Counted from the stretch's first letter, positions 21,113-30,375 are shown. The stretch: 64,000 nucleotides of DNA from Nocardioides piscis (GCF_011300215.1 NZ_CP049866.1:3039001-3103000), one strand, 5' to 3'. The notes: generated by a model not told the origin, from the letters alone. A program made the numbers and translations.

Positions 21113-21946
21113 ATGAGACAAGCGCTCCCCATCCTGGTTGCCTACGACGGGTCGGTCGACGCCGACCAGGCACTCGTGTGGGCAGCCGACGAGGCGTCCG
21201 GCGTAGGTGCCCCCATCCGTGTCGTGATCGTTGATGAGGTCGTCAGCTCGGAGTGGGACGACAACGTCCTGGTCCGGGGTGGGCCCGAGGTTCTGGCCCG
21301 GGCCGAGAAGGCACTGCAGGACGCGGAAGTGTCGGACTCCTCGGTGGAGAGGCACTCCGGCCCTGTCGTTCCCGAGCTGCTCGCCCTGGCCGAGTCGGCA
21401 TCCATGCTGGTCGTCGGCAGCCAGGGTCACGGACGGGTGGGTGAGGCCTTGATCGGCTCGGTCAGCCAGCACCTCGCCCGGCACGCAGCGTGTTCCGTGG
21501 TGGTCGTGCGCGAGCCGCCCACGCCTGAGCCCAAACGCATCGTCGTGGGCGTCGACGGCTCCCCCACGAGCAACGCAGCCATCGAGTTCGCCTGCCGACG
21601 GGCCGAGCGCCTGCACACGAGCGTCGCGGCCCTGCACGGCTGGAAGGTCCACACGCCGTCCACCGACATGTTCGCCAGCGACCCGCGTTCCATCGACCTT
21701 GCGCAGGACAAGGAGCTGCTCCTGGCCGAGAGCGTCGCCGGCGTCCGTGCTGCGCACCCGGACGTCGACCTGCTCCAGGAAGCGATCCCGGTGGCTCCGG
21801 CCCAGATCCTCGTCGACGCGTCCGCCGTCGCGTCGCTCGTCGTCGTCGGGTCCCGCGGGCGCGGATTCTTCAGCGGCCTCCTGCTTGGCTCCGTCAGCCA
21901 GGAAGTCGTCCAGCGCGCTCACTGTTCGGTTGCAGTGATCCGCTGA
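21113..21946 (+). CDS. Universal stress protein, tandem USP domains
   Basis: A 277-residue protein with two USP domains. Both keep the ATP-binding type signature: GSQGHGRVGEALIGSVS in the first and GSRGRGFFSGLLLGSVS in the second, matching G-2x-G-9x-G-(S/T). The N-terminal ILVAYDGSVDADQAL and IVVGVDGSPTSNAAI supply the Asp that contacts adenine. Tandem USPs are typical hypoxia- or dormancy-induced proteins in mycobacteria. The ATG at 21113 is the first start that avoids the divergent gene. A DevR-like box upstream fits such regulation, which is inference. Confidence 0.9.
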   Translation: MRQALPILVAYDGSVDADQALVWAADEASGVGAPIRVVIVDEVVSSEWDDNVLVRGGPEVLARAEKALQDAEVSDSSVERHSGPVVPELLALAESASMLVVGSQGHGRVGEALIGSVSQHLARHAACSVVVVREPPTPEPKRIVVGVDGSPTSNAAIEFACRRAERLHTSVAALHGWKVHTPSTDMFASDPRSIDLAQDKELLLAESVAGVRAAHPDVDLLQEAIPVAPAQILVDASAVASLVVVGSRGRGFFSGLLLGSVSQEVVQRAHCSVAVIR

Positions 21947-22004
21947 ACCCCCGAGTTTTCCCAGGGCATCCGCCCGACAAGAAACAGTTGCACAGGAGGA
22001 AGTC

Positions 22005-22457
22005 GTGGCACGACGTAGTGGAAGCACCAAGACCCTCGCCAGCATCGTGGCGATCATCGGACTGCTCATGATCGTCGCGGGAGGCGTGACCTGGTTCATG
22101 GTCCAGGACCAGCTGTCCGCCGCCAACATCACCGTCGCCGAGGACGCCGACATGTTGGCCGGGGACGAGGTCAACGGTCCGTTCTCTGCCTATGCCGAGG
22201 CGCAGATCATCGACAAGCACGCCTTGGAGGCCACGGGCGGCAAGACGTATGCCGAGCTCGACCGTGAGGACCCGCTGCGCGAGACCGCGATGTCGGCCTC
22301 GTTCCTGCGCGCCTCCCTCTTCACCTCGGTGGTCGCGTTCGGCGTGGCGGCGATGGCGATCGGTCTCGGGCTGACCCTGTTGCTGATCGCGATGGCGCTG
22401 ATGGCCGTGGCCAAGGCCGCCGACACGACTGACGTGACCACGGCCAGGACGGCGTGA
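22005..22457 (+). CDS. Conserved two-helix membrane protein
   Basis: A 150-residue protein with one membrane segment near residues 10-32 and a second near 106-136, separated by about 70 residues that are probably extracytoplasmic. The loop has a conserved-looking ADMLAGDEVNGPFSAYAEAQII. Not recognised beyond resembling unnamed actinobacterial membrane proteins. The GTG at 22005 is firmly set by AGGAGG 6 bases upstream. It follows the USP gene by 58 bases and is closed by a strong terminator. Confidence 0.75.
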   Translation: MARRSGSTKTLASIVAIIGLLMIVAGGVTWFMVQDQLSAANITVAEDADMLAGDEVNGPFSAYAEAQIIDKHALEATGGKTYAELDREDPLRETAMSASFLRASLFTSVVAFGVAAMAIGLGLTLLLIAMALMAVAKAADTTDVTTARTA

Positions 22458-22507
22458 CCACGCTGGCCTGTTGACCTAGGTCCCGTCGATCGCCGACTTC
22501 CTCCCCT

Positions 22508-22540
22508 GACTCCCGCCTCACGCAGGCGGGAGTCTTGGGT
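22508..22540 (+). terminator. Intrinsic terminator
   Basis: Perfect 11-bp stem GACTCCCGCCT (22508-22518) with AGGCGGGAGTC (22524-22534), loop CACGC, followed by TTGGGT. It separates the USP/membrane-protein unit from the flavodoxin gene. Confidence 0.8.
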
Positions 22541-22610
22541 TGAGGGGTGGGTCGATGTGGCGTTCTCGAAGCTCGCCACCGCCGACTCCCGAGAGAGAAC
22601 GGAGCGCACG

Positions 22611-23123
22611 ATGAACGCGCTGGTGGTCTATGAGTCGATGTGGGGCAACTCCCGAGCCGTGGCAGCGGCGATCGCCGAAGGGATCGACGGGAACGTGCGG
22701 TTGGTCGACGTCACCCATGCCCCCGTGCCCCTGCCGGAGGACGTCGACCTGCTGGTCGTCGGCGGACCGACACACGCCTTCTCGATGAGTCGCGCCACGA
22801 CGCGTCGCGACGCCGAGGGGAAGGGGGCCGAGACCGGCCATGCGGCCCGGGGCATCCGCGAGTGGCTGGGAGACCTGCGCCCCTGCGACCGGCTCGACGT
22901 CGCGACCTTCGACACCCGCGTCGGGTCGGTGCGCCACCTCCCCGGTTCCGCGGCCAAGGCTGCCGCCAAGGAGGTGCGCCGCCAGCACCTCGGCCGGCTG
23001 CTCGCGTCGGCGAGCTTCTTCGTCGACGACATGGCTGGGCCGCTCCTCGACGGTGAGCTCGAGCGGGCCCGCGACTGGGGCCGCTCGTTGGCCGGCATGC
23101 GGGTGGGCAAGGGCGGGTCATGA
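22611..23123 (+). CDS. Flavodoxin domain-containing protein
   Basis: A 170-residue flavodoxin-like protein. The N-terminal VVYESMWGNSRAVAAAI is a phosphate-binding loop of the flavodoxin type (S-x-x-G-N-(T/S)), and VVGGPTHAF is the second FMN contact. It probably binds FMN and carries electrons or acts as a quinone reductase; the partner is unknown. The ATG at 22611 follows an ACGGAG ribosome binding site; a further in-frame start at 22557 is less likely. The stop overlaps the next gene (ATGA), coupling it to the ABC exporter. Confidence 0.85.
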   Translation: MNALVVYESMWGNSRAVAAAIAEGIDGNVRLVDVTHAPVPLPEDVDLLVVGGPTHAFSMSRATTRRDAEGKGAETGHAARGIREWLGDLRPCDRLDVATFDTRVGSVRHLPGSAAKAAAKEVRRQHLGRLLASASFFVDDMAGPLLDGELERARDWGRSLAGMRVGKGGS

Positions 23124-24070
23124 GCCCAGCCCACGCCATCGAGGTCCAGCACCTCCACAAGCACTACGGCACCACCCGGGCGGTTGACGGCCTGTCGTTC
23201 AGCGTGGAGGCGGGCGAGGTCTTCGCCCTGGTCGGTCCCAACGGGGCCGGCAAGACCACGGTGGTGGAGATCCTCGAGGGGCATCGTCGGCGTACGTCGG
23301 GGCGCGTGGACGTCCTCGGCTTCGACCCCGCCACGGGAGGCCGTGCCTATCGCGAGCAGATCGGCATCGTGCTCCAGGAGGCGGGTGTCGACGAGGACTT
23401 CAGCCCTCGTGAGCTGGTGCGGCTCTACCGCGGCATGTATCCGCGGCAGCTGGGCGTCGACGAGGTGATCGAGCTCGTCGGCCTCGCCGACAAGGCCGAC
23501 GCCAAGGTCAAGACCCTCTCAGGAGGCCAGCGACGACGCCTCGACCTCGCTCTCGGGCTGGTCGGCGATCCGGAGCTGCTCTTCCTCGACGAGCCGACGA
23601 CCGGTTTCGACCCCTCGGCCCGGCGTCGGGCCTGGGAGCTGGTGGAGAACCTGCGCGGTCTGGGCAAGACCGTCCTGTTGACCACTCACTACATGGACGA
23701 GGCCGAGCACCTCGCGGACCGCGTCGCAGTGATGGTCGCCGGCCGACTGGTCTCGATCGGCACACCCGCCGAGCTCGGCGGAGCGCGCCGGTCCTCGTCG
23801 ACCATCGCCTTCCGGCTCCCGCTCGACGTCGTGGTGTCCCAGGTCCCTGACCTCGGAGCTGCGCTGCAGCCCCAGGGCGGGGACTGGCAGCTGCGCACCA
23901 CCGAGCCCACGGTCGCGCTGGAGCGTCTGCTCGGCTGGGCCAGGTCTGCCGGGGTCGAGGTGTCTGGCCTCACCGTGGAGCGTCCCTCGCTCGAGGACGT
24001 CTATCTCGAGCTGATCGAGGAGGCGGGGGTCAGCCCCGTGGAGGCGCACACCGCTCCGGTGGGGACATGA
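23120..24070 (+). CDS. ABC transporter ATP-binding protein
   Basis: A 316-residue ATPase of an ABC-2 type exporter (DrrA/NodI branch). Seen: Walker A GPNGAGKT at 39-46, signature LSGGQRRRLD near 137-146, Walker B LLFLDEPTTG near 156-165, the switch His in LLTTHYMDEAEH, and a C-terminal regulatory extension of about 90 residues. It overlaps the flavodoxin gene upstream and the permease downstream by 4 bases each, so the three form one unit. The cargo is unknown; DrrA-like systems export lipids, antibiotics or drugs. Confidence 0.93.
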   Translation: MSPAHAIEVQHLHKHYGTTRAVDGLSFSVEAGEVFALVGPNGAGKTTVVEILEGHRRRTSGRVDVLGFDPATGGRAYREQIGIVLQEAGVDEDFSPRELVRLYRGMYPRQLGVDEVIELVGLADKADAKVKTLSGGQRRRLDLALGLVGDPELLFLDEPTTGFDPSARRRAWELVENLRGLGKTVLLTTHYMDEAEHLADRVAVMVAGRLVSIGTPAELGGARRSSSTIAFRLPLDVVVSQVPDLGAALQPQGGDWQLRTTEPTVALERLLGWARSAGVEVSGLTVERPSLEDVYLELIEEAGVSPVEAHTAPVGT

Positions 24071-25740
24071 CGGCGCTGGTGACCCGCGCCCGGGCGCCGT
24101 TTGCCCGCCGTACGGACGAGCGACGGCCCACCTCGTTGCGACTGTTCACCGACCAGCTCGGCTATGCCCTGCGCGACCTGTGGCGCTCACGCATCGCCCT
24201 CGTCTTCACCTTCGCCTTCCCCCTGACGTTCCTCGTCGTCATGGGTGCCCTGGTCGGCAACGACACGGTCAGCGCCGACTCCCCGGTGCGGGTGATGCAG
24301 TTCGTCACGCCGTCAGCGGCCGTCATGGGCGCGTTGTACGGCGCCTTCCCCACCATCGCCGCGTCGCTGGCCGATGCCCGCGAACGCGGCATCCTCAAGC
24401 GGGTCCACGGCACTCCCCTGCCCCTGTGGATCCATCTCGGCGCGCGCACGACCGCTGCAGTGGTTTTCGCGCTGGGTTCCCTGGCCTCCATGCTGCTGGT
24501 CGGCGTCGTGGCCTATGACGTGCAGATCCAGTGGGACACGTTCGCCGCCACAGCGGTGACGGTGCTGGCAGCGGTGACCTGCTTCGCCGTCGCCGGTGTC
24601 GCGGTGGCCGGGCTGGCCCGGTCCGCAACAGCCGCCCAGGCCGTCTCGATCGCGCTCGCCGTGCTGTTGTCCTTCGTCTCCGGCGTGACGGCCTACGGCG
24701 AGATGCCGGGCTGGGCGGACCGGATCGCCCGGGTCTTCCCGCTGAAGGCCCTCAACGACTCCCTGCAGGAGCAGTTCGACCCGTTCGCGTCAGGAGCCGG
24801 ATGGGATCTGAGGGCACTCGCAGTGATCGGCGCCTGGGTCGCCGGCGCCGCGGTGGTGGCCAGGCTGACGTTCCGCTGGGACGCGCCCGAGGGCCGCGCG
24901 CGCCGCCGGACCCGGCACGGCGTCGTCGCCCGCTCGACCCTGGTGGCTCGCCCCCTCGGGCACGTGGCGAGCCGGGTCGTCGGGCGGCCCGGCTGGTTGT
25001 CGCTCGTGGGCGACCAGACGCGATGGGCGACGCAGTCCGCGCTGCGCGACGCCGGCTGGGTGTTCTTCGCCATCGCGATGCCGGTGGGGCTGTATGCGTT
25101 CAACGCGTCCCTCATGGGCGGCTCCGGGGTGGCGGAGCCCGACCTCGGGCTGCAGGCCGCCGCGGGGATGATCGCGTGGAGCGTCGTCGTCACCGTCGTG
25201 GTCAACATCCCCGAGGCCGTCGCTCGAGCGCGCGAGCGCGGGATCCTCAAGCGGTTGCACGGCACACCGTTGCAGATCCAGACCTACTTCGCGGGGCGAC
25301 TGGTCTCCGCGCTGGGACTGGTGCTGGTCACCGCGGCCCTCATCCTGGTGTCGGGGGTGCTGTGGTTCGACCTGCGAGTCGCCTGGGGCGGCCTGCCGCT
25401 CGCCGCAGGGGTGCTCGTCCTCGGCACCGCTTCGCTGGCGGCCTGCGGCCTGTTGCTGGCATCGGTGCTTCCCAGCAGCAAGGCGGTCACCGCCGTGGGG
25501 CTCGGCATCATCCTGCCGCTGGCCTTCTTCTCCGACGTCTTCGTGTTCGGGGTCGTCCCGGACTGGATGGAGACCGTGGGCTCGTTCTTCCCGCTGAAGC
25601 ACCTGGCCAACTCGGTGGCAGACGCCCTGGCCCCCGCCGGTCCGACAGTGAGCTGGGTCAGCCTCGTGGTCATGTCAGCCTGGTTGACCGGCGCCGGGAT
25701 GCTGGCCAGACGGCTCTTCCGCTGGAGCTCAGAGCCCTGA
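24067..25740 (+). CDS. ABC transporter permease, two ABC-2 domains fused in tandem
   Basis: A 557-residue membrane protein made of two ABC-2 type permease domains, each of about six helices. The duplication is visible in ADARERGILKRVHGTPLPL in the first half and ARARERGILKRLHGTPLQI in the second, and in FPLKALNDSL against FPLKHLANSV. Most homologues use two separate or identical permeases; here one polypeptide may supply both halves. It is coupled to the ATPase gene by an ATGA overlap. Confidence 0.9.
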   Translation: MTALVTRARAPFARRTDERRPTSLRLFTDQLGYALRDLWRSRIALVFTFAFPLTFLVVMGALVGNDTVSADSPVRVMQFVTPSAAVMGALYGAFPTIAASLADARERGILKRVHGTPLPLWIHLGARTTAAVVFALGSLASMLLVGVVAYDVQIQWDTFAATAVTVLAAVTCFAVAGVAVAGLARSATAAQAVSIALAVLLSFVSGVTAYGEMPGWADRIARVFPLKALNDSLQEQFDPFASGAGWDLRALAVIGAWVAGAAVVARLTFRWDAPEGRARRRTRHGVVARSTLVARPLGHVASRVVGRPGWLSLVGDQTRWATQSALRDAGWVFFAIAMPVGLYAFNASLMGGSGVAEPDLGLQAAAGMIAWSVVVTVVVNIPEAVARARERGILKRLHGTPLQIQTYFAGRLVSALGLVLVTAALILVSGVLWFDLRVAWGGLPLAAGVLVLGTASLAACGLLLASVLPSSKAVTAVGLGIILPLAFFSDVFVFGVVPDWMETVGSFFPLKHLANSVADALAPAGPTVSWVSLVVMSAWLTGAGMLARRLFRWSSEP

Positions 25741-25789
25741 TCGGCTGGCCTGGCCTGGACAGCCCGGCTCGGCTGGGAGGGTGTCCTCC

Positions 25790-27454
25790 ATGACCCGGAT
25801 CTCGCTGACGCGACTGCCGGGCGATCGCGTGCTCGCGGTCGACGCCGGGCTGGAGCACGTCATCGAGCTGGCCGACCTGTCGGCATACGTCGAAGGGCGC
25901 GAGCCCGACGGTCCACGCTGGGTATGGGACGACACTGCGCGGTGGTATCCCCCGCTCCTGGAGGCCGGCATCCGGGTCGAACGGTGCCACGACCTGCGGC
26001 TGGGGCGTCAGCTGCTCCGTCGGGCGCCCGCCGCCGACGCGTCGCTGCTCGTCGCAGAGGAGTCCGAGCACTGGGACCGGCTTCGGCCCGCCGTCCCGTC
26101 CGATCCGGCGCTGTTCTCCGTCGACGACTCGACCGAGCACCTCCGCGCCGACCTCGAGGACGCCCGGCAGCGTGCTGCCGTCGCGGCCTCCAGCGAGGCG
26201 CCACGACTCGGCCTGCTCCTCGCCGCGGAATCGGCCGGGGCGCTGGTCGCTGCCGAGATGACGCACACCGGGGTGCCCTGGCGCACCGACATCCACGAGC
26301 GCCTGCTCGGCGAGCAGCTCGGGCCGCGCCCGCCGCGCGGCGCACGCCCAGTCCTGCTGGAGGCGCTGGCAGGTGAGGTGCGCAGCGCCCTCGCGGCTCC
26401 TGGTCTCAATCCCGACTCACGCCCCGAGCTGCTGGGTGCACTTCGCCGCGCCGGGGTGGAGGTCCCTGACACCCGTGCGTCGACACTTCGGGCGGTCGAG
26501 CACCCGGCCGTCGTCCCGCTCCTGCGCTACAAGCAGCTGGCGCACCTCTTCTCGACGAACGGCTGGGCGTGGGCTGACCAGTGGGTCAAGGACGGCAGGT
26601 TCCGACCGTCCTACCAGCCGGCCGGGTCGATCACGGGGCGGTGGTCGTCGAACGGGGGCGGAGCGCTGTCCTTCCCGGTGCAGGTCCGGCCCGCGGCGGT
26701 GGCGGACGACGGGTGGGTCTTCGTCGTCGCCGACGTCGCGCAGCTCGAGCCGCGTGTGCTGGCTGGGATGAGCGGCGACCGAGCGTTGGCCAAGGCGGCA
26801 CAGGGCACCGACCTCTATCAGGGCATGGTCGACGACGGCGCTGTCGGCAGCCGCAACGACGCCAAGCTCGGACTCCTCGGTGCGATGTACGGCGCCACCA
26901 GCGGCGAGAGCGGACGCATGGTGGCCGGGCTGACGCGCCGCTACCCCGCCGCCTTCGGCCTCGTCGAGGAGGCAGCGCGCGCTGGTGAGCGAGGGCTGGG
27001 AGTCCGCACCCTGCTCGGGCGTGGCTGTCCTCCGCTGGGAGAGGCATCGACCACCGACGTCGACACCGCGCGAGCAGACCCGGAGAGCGAGACTCGTCGG
27101 CGGCGTTCCTACGGTCGGTTCTCCCGCAACTTCGTGGTGCAGGGAACAGGCGCAGAGTGGGCCCTGTGCTGGATCGCCGACCTGCGCAACCGCCTCTGGC
27201 GACTGGGCGCCGGACCGGTCGAGGCCCGGCCCCACCTGGTCTTCTTCCTCCACGACGAGGTCGTCGTCCACACCCCCGCTCACCTGGCCGACGTCGTGGT
27301 CGCGGAGGCTTCCCACGCCGCCGCGGCTGCAGGTGCGCTGCTCTTCCGACAGCTCTCGATCGACTTCCCCCTCAACACCTCGATCGTGAGGTCGTACGCC
27401 GACGCCGGGAAGCCGGGCTCGGTGCCGGGGGCCGATGTGACGCCGGGGCGATGA
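25790..27454 (+). CDS. Family A DNA polymerase (bifunctional 3'-5' exonuclease/DNA polymerase type)
   Basis: A 554-residue family A DNA polymerase without the 5'-3' nuclease domain of PolA. Polymerase motif A is present as VVADVAQLEPRVLA, motif B as RNDAKLGLLGAMYG, and motif C as FLHDEVVVHTP, so both metal-binding Asp residues are kept. The N-terminal 200 residues occupy the place of the 3'-5' exonuclease, but I cannot find its DxE motif, so proofreading is doubtful. Actinomycetes often carry such a second PolA-like protein; its role is unclear. ATG 25790 is preferred over GTG 25781 because GGGAGG lies 9 bases before it. Confidence 0.85.
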   Translation: MTRISLTRLPGDRVLAVDAGLEHVIELADLSAYVEGREPDGPRWVWDDTARWYPPLLEAGIRVERCHDLRLGRQLLRRAPAADASLLVAEESEHWDRLRPAVPSDPALFSVDDSTEHLRADLEDARQRAAVAASSEAPRLGLLLAAESAGALVAAEMTHTGVPWRTDIHERLLGEQLGPRPPRGARPVLLEALAGEVRSALAAPGLNPDSRPELLGALRRAGVEVPDTRASTLRAVEHPAVVPLLRYKQLAHLFSTNGWAWADQWVKDGRFRPSYQPAGSITGRWSSNGGGALSFPVQVRPAAVADDGWVFVVADVAQLEPRVLAGMSGDRALAKAAQGTDLYQGMVDDGAVGSRNDAKLGLLGAMYGATSGESGRMVAGLTRRYPAAFGLVEEAARAGERGLGVRTLLGRGCPPLGEASTTDVDTARADPESETRRRRSYGRFSRNFVVQGTGAEWALCWIADLRNRLWRLGAGPVEARPHLVFFLHDEVVVHTPAHLADVVVAEASHAAAAAGALLFRQLSIDFPLNTSIVRSYADAGKPGSVPGADVTPGR

Positions 27455-27525
27455 GGCACGTTCCCCGCGGCGTTCCCGGCGCCGGGGAACCTCGCGAATC
27501 GCGATCGCGGAGCAGGCGCAGCGGC

Positions 27526-27531
27526 TAGGGT
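27526..27531 (+). promoter_or_regulatory. -10 element (TAGGGT), leaderless promoter
   Basis: TAGGGT 6 bases before the histidine kinase GTG at 27538. The intervening GGAGG would be too close to serve as a ribosome binding site. Confidence 0.45.
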
Positions 27532-27537
27532 CGGAGG

Positions 27538-29463
27538 GTGGGCACCGCTTCGATGACGAGTGCCAGGGGCCAGCAGAGTGGGGACGTGATGGACCAGCCG
27601 GACGTCGAGGCTGTGTTCGTCGATGCCCTGCAGAACATCGCTGAGGGCGTGACCGACCTGCTGGGCTTCGAGGTCGCTGCGATCAGCATCGCCCGTGGCG
27701 ACGACACCCTGGAGATGATCGCCGTCGCCGGCAGCACGGAGGCTCGCGACCAGCTGCTCGGACACCGCACACCGATCTCGCAGATCGAGCAGGAGCTGGC
27801 CAGCGCCGAGAGGTGGGGCGCCCTCCGGTTCGTCCCGCACGAGCGGATGAGCATCGACCTCGACGACCTGGGCTGGATCCCGGACCTGGAGCTCTCGGAC
27901 GACCCGGAGATGTGGCACCCGCTCGACCTGCTCCTGGCGCCGATCCTCGACGAGCGCGGGAAGCTCCGCGGGCTGCTGTCGGTGGACGTGCCGCGCGACC
28001 GCCGACGTCCCGACCCGGCCATGCGCGAGCAGCTGCAGCGCTATGCGCGACAGACCCGGCGCAGCGTGCTCACCGCGCTGGAACGAGCAGAGCTCGCCGA
28101 GCAGCTGCTGCTCGCGGACACGGCCCGACGCATCGTCCGTCAGGTGAGCTCGGAGCTGTCGATCGAACGAATCATCGAGGTCTGTCAACCGGCGGTGACC
28201 CTGGGTTTCAACGCCCGCGGGATGTGGCTCCACACATTCGAGGGGGACGATGCAAGCGCAGACACGATCTACGCCCCCACCGGGGCCAAGCACGAGACGC
28301 TCGAGGCGTTCAACGTGCTCGGGCGGGTCGCGGCGGGCCGCCTCTGGGCCGCTCAAGAAGTGGCAGTCGTGACCGCCGACGCCGTGTCTCCCGCCGAGAC
28401 CCTCGCCCTGGATGCGAACCAGCAAGAACTGGTTCACGCCCTGATGCACGAGATTCGCGCCTCCTCGATGCTGTTCATCCCGCTGGGCGCAGGGAACGAG
28501 TGCCTCGGGACCATGGCGCTCACCCGGCGCGGAGAGCATCCCGACTGGAGTCCGGTGGAGCGCCAGACGGGCCTCGAGATCGGCCACGACCTGGGTCGTG
28601 CCCTCGTCAACGCCCGCACCTTCGAGCGCGAGCGGATGCTCCTCGAGGAGCTGCGTGAGCTTGCCGGCTACAAGAGCCGGCTGATCGCGACCATCTCGCA
28701 CGAGCTGAAGAATCCACTGACCTCGATCCGCGCTCACGTCGAGCTGGTCGAAGCCGAGGCGGAGTCGGGCAGTTGCGCCGCTCCGTCCCTGCCCGAGTCG
28801 ATTCCGGCCATCGGCCGCGCCGTGACGCGCATGAGCGGCCTGGTCGACGACCTGCTGGTGCTCGCCGAGGTCGGTGACCCCACCTCGGTGCTCGACCCCG
28901 GTCCCGTCGACCTCCGGCGGCTGCTCGACGACGTGCTGGACCTGCTCCGCGTGACCCTCGACCAGGAAGGCCTCGAGGTCGACCTGACCTATCCTGCGGG
29001 TCCGGTGTGGGCCTGGGGCGAGGCGAGCGAGCTCTATCGCGTGGGGGCCAACCTGATCAGCAACGCGGTCAAGTACACACCCTCGGGAGGCACGATCTCG
29101 ATCTCCCTCGGCTGCGTCCCGGACGGGGTCGAGCTGATCGTCGCCGACACCGGGCTCGGCATCTCACCCGAAGACCAGGATCGGCTGTTCCAGGAATTCT
29201 TCCGCTCCACCAACCCAGCCGCCCTCGCCCTGCCCGGCACAGGCCTGGGCCTGAGCATCGTGCACCGCATCATCGAGCGCCACGGCGGCGAGATCCGCGT
29301 CAGCTCCGCCCTGGGTGCGGGCGCCGCCTTCACGGTGAGGCTGCCCTCGCCCCCACGTGAGCCGCTTCACACGGTCGCGCCCGATTCGACATGCCGGCCA
29401 CCTCGTGTTGTCGTGGTGGGGCCAGTGGCTGCTGCCTCCCGCGTGAGGCGCCTCCCCTCGTGA
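27538..29463 (+). CDS. Sensor histidine kinase with two GAF domains
   Basis: A 641-residue soluble sensor kinase. Two GAF domains fill about residues 25-185 and 205-360, followed by HisKA with the phosphoacceptor H388 (ISHELKNPL) and an HATPase with N, G1 (DTGLGIS) and G2 (GTGLGLS) boxes. No membrane segment, so it senses a cytoplasmic signal. No response regulator is adjacent, so the partner is elsewhere. The last 34 residues (after VRLPSPP) look unlike a kinase end; one more C in the run 29350-29354 would stop it at 29360 as VRLPSPPT, so the printed C-terminus may be wrong. GTG start supported by TAGGGT. Confidence 0.9.
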   Translation: MGTASMTSARGQQSGDVMDQPDVEAVFVDALQNIAEGVTDLLGFEVAAISIARGDDTLEMIAVAGSTEARDQLLGHRTPISQIEQELASAERWGALRFVPHERMSIDLDDLGWIPDLELSDDPEMWHPLDLLLAPILDERGKLRGLLSVDVPRDRRRPDPAMREQLQRYARQTRRSVLTALERAELAEQLLLADTARRIVRQVSSELSIERIIEVCQPAVTLGFNARGMWLHTFEGDDASADTIYAPTGAKHETLEAFNVLGRVAAGRLWAAQEVAVVTADAVSPAETLALDANQQELVHALMHEIRASSMLFIPLGAGNECLGTMALTRRGEHPDWSPVERQTGLEIGHDLGRALVNARTFERERMLLEELRELAGYKSRLIATISHELKNPLTSIRAHVELVEAEAESGSCAAPSLPESIPAIGRAVTRMSGLVDDLLVLAEVGDPTSVLDPGPVDLRRLLDDVLDLLRVTLDQEGLEVDLTYPAGPVWAWGEASELYRVGANLISNAVKYTPSGGTISISLGCVPDGVELIVADTGLGISPEDQDRLFQEFFRSTNPAALALPGTGLGLSIVHRIIERHGGEIRVSSALGAGAAFTVRLPSPPREPLHTVAPDSTCRPPRVVVVGPVAAASRVRRLPS

Positions 29464-29554
29464 GGTGATGCACGCCGTGGCCTCGACACCCGCCCCGACG
29501 GTGTCGCGTCCGAGCGCCGGATGGCGCACAGCTACTTCGTGAGGTTCCTTCCAC

Positions 29555-30367
29555 GTGCGTTCCACCTCGAGTCCTGCCCACAACCGTTTCCGTGGCGTCG
29601 CCGCGAGCACAGCCGCAGCCGCCTTGACCTTCACCCTGGCGCCCGGCGCTGCCGCGGCGCAGGCGCCGACGACAGCCGACGACCAGGTCACGGTCCGCCT
29701 GAAGGTCGCCAGCGAGCCTGCGATGGAGGTCGCCGTCGAGCCTCGGATCTGGCCCAGTCGGCTGATGGCCAGTCAGGGCGTCGTCGTCGATGGCAACGAC
29801 CTCGTCGAGGTCGTCCGTGACGGTCGGGAGGTCAGTGGGCCCAAGAAGCGAGTGCGTGAGGGTGACACCGTCCGGCTGGTCGACGTGGAGAAGCGACGCA
29901 AGACCAAGCGCAGGTCGGTCCCGGCCGGGGTCGTGGAGGTCCCCACCACCGAGCTGGCCCCCGGGCGTCGCAAGGTCGTCCGAGAGGGGAAGGCCGGCGT
30001 CCGGCGACTCCGCGCTGTGCGCACGATCCACAACGGTGAGCCGGTGAACTACCGCGTCGTACGGCGTACGACGATCCGCCCGCCACAGCCCAGGCGGGTG
30101 CTCGTCGGCCGTCAGCCCTGGTCCGTTCGTGGAGCGGACGGCCTGAACTGGTCCGCTCTCGCCCGTTGCGAGTCGGGCGGCAACCCCCGGGCGGTGAACC
30201 CGGCGGGCTACTACGGCCTCTACCAGTTCAACGTCGCGACGTGGGGCAGCGTCGGCGGCTCCGGGATGCCGCACCACGCGTCGTCCAGCGAGCAGACCTA
30301 CCGCGCGAAGCTCCTCTACAAGTCCCGCGGCCGCTCCCCCTGGCCCACCTGCGGCCGGCTGCTCTGA
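29555..30367 (+). CDS. Resuscitation-promoting factor (RpfB-like, G5 + Rpf domains)
   Basis: A 270-residue secreted protein. A signal peptide (basic start, hydrophobic stretch to AAAAQAP near residue 36) is followed by one DUF348-like segment (MEVAVEPRIWPSRLM), a G5 domain (VVEVPTTELAPGRRKVVREGKAG) and a C-terminal transglycosylase-like Rpf domain with the catalytic Glu in ARCESGGN and GYYGLYQFN. Rpf proteins cleave peptidoglycan and wake dormant cells. It is shorter than RpfB of mycobacteria, with one DUF348 repeat visible instead of three. GTG start; alternatives within a few codons are possible. Confidence 0.9.
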   Translation: MRSTSSPAHNRFRGVAASTAAAALTFTLAPGAAAAQAPTTADDQVTVRLKVASEPAMEVAVEPRIWPSRLMASQGVVVDGNDLVEVVRDGREVSGPKKRVREGDTVRLVDVEKRRKTKRRSVPAGVVEVPTTELAPGRRKVVREGKAGVRRLRAVRTIHNGEPVNYRVVRRTTIRPPQPRRVLVGRQPWSVRGADGLNWSALARCESGGNPRAVNPAGYYGLYQFNVATWGSVGGSGMPHHASSSEQTYRAKLLYKSRGRSPWPTCGRLL

Positions 30368-30375
30368 GCACTCCG

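Noticed and set aside
22471..22484. TTGACCTAGGTCCC as a third DevR-like box for the flavodoxin gene
   Set aside because: Only 10 of 14 core positions match, and a strong terminator lies between it and the gene.
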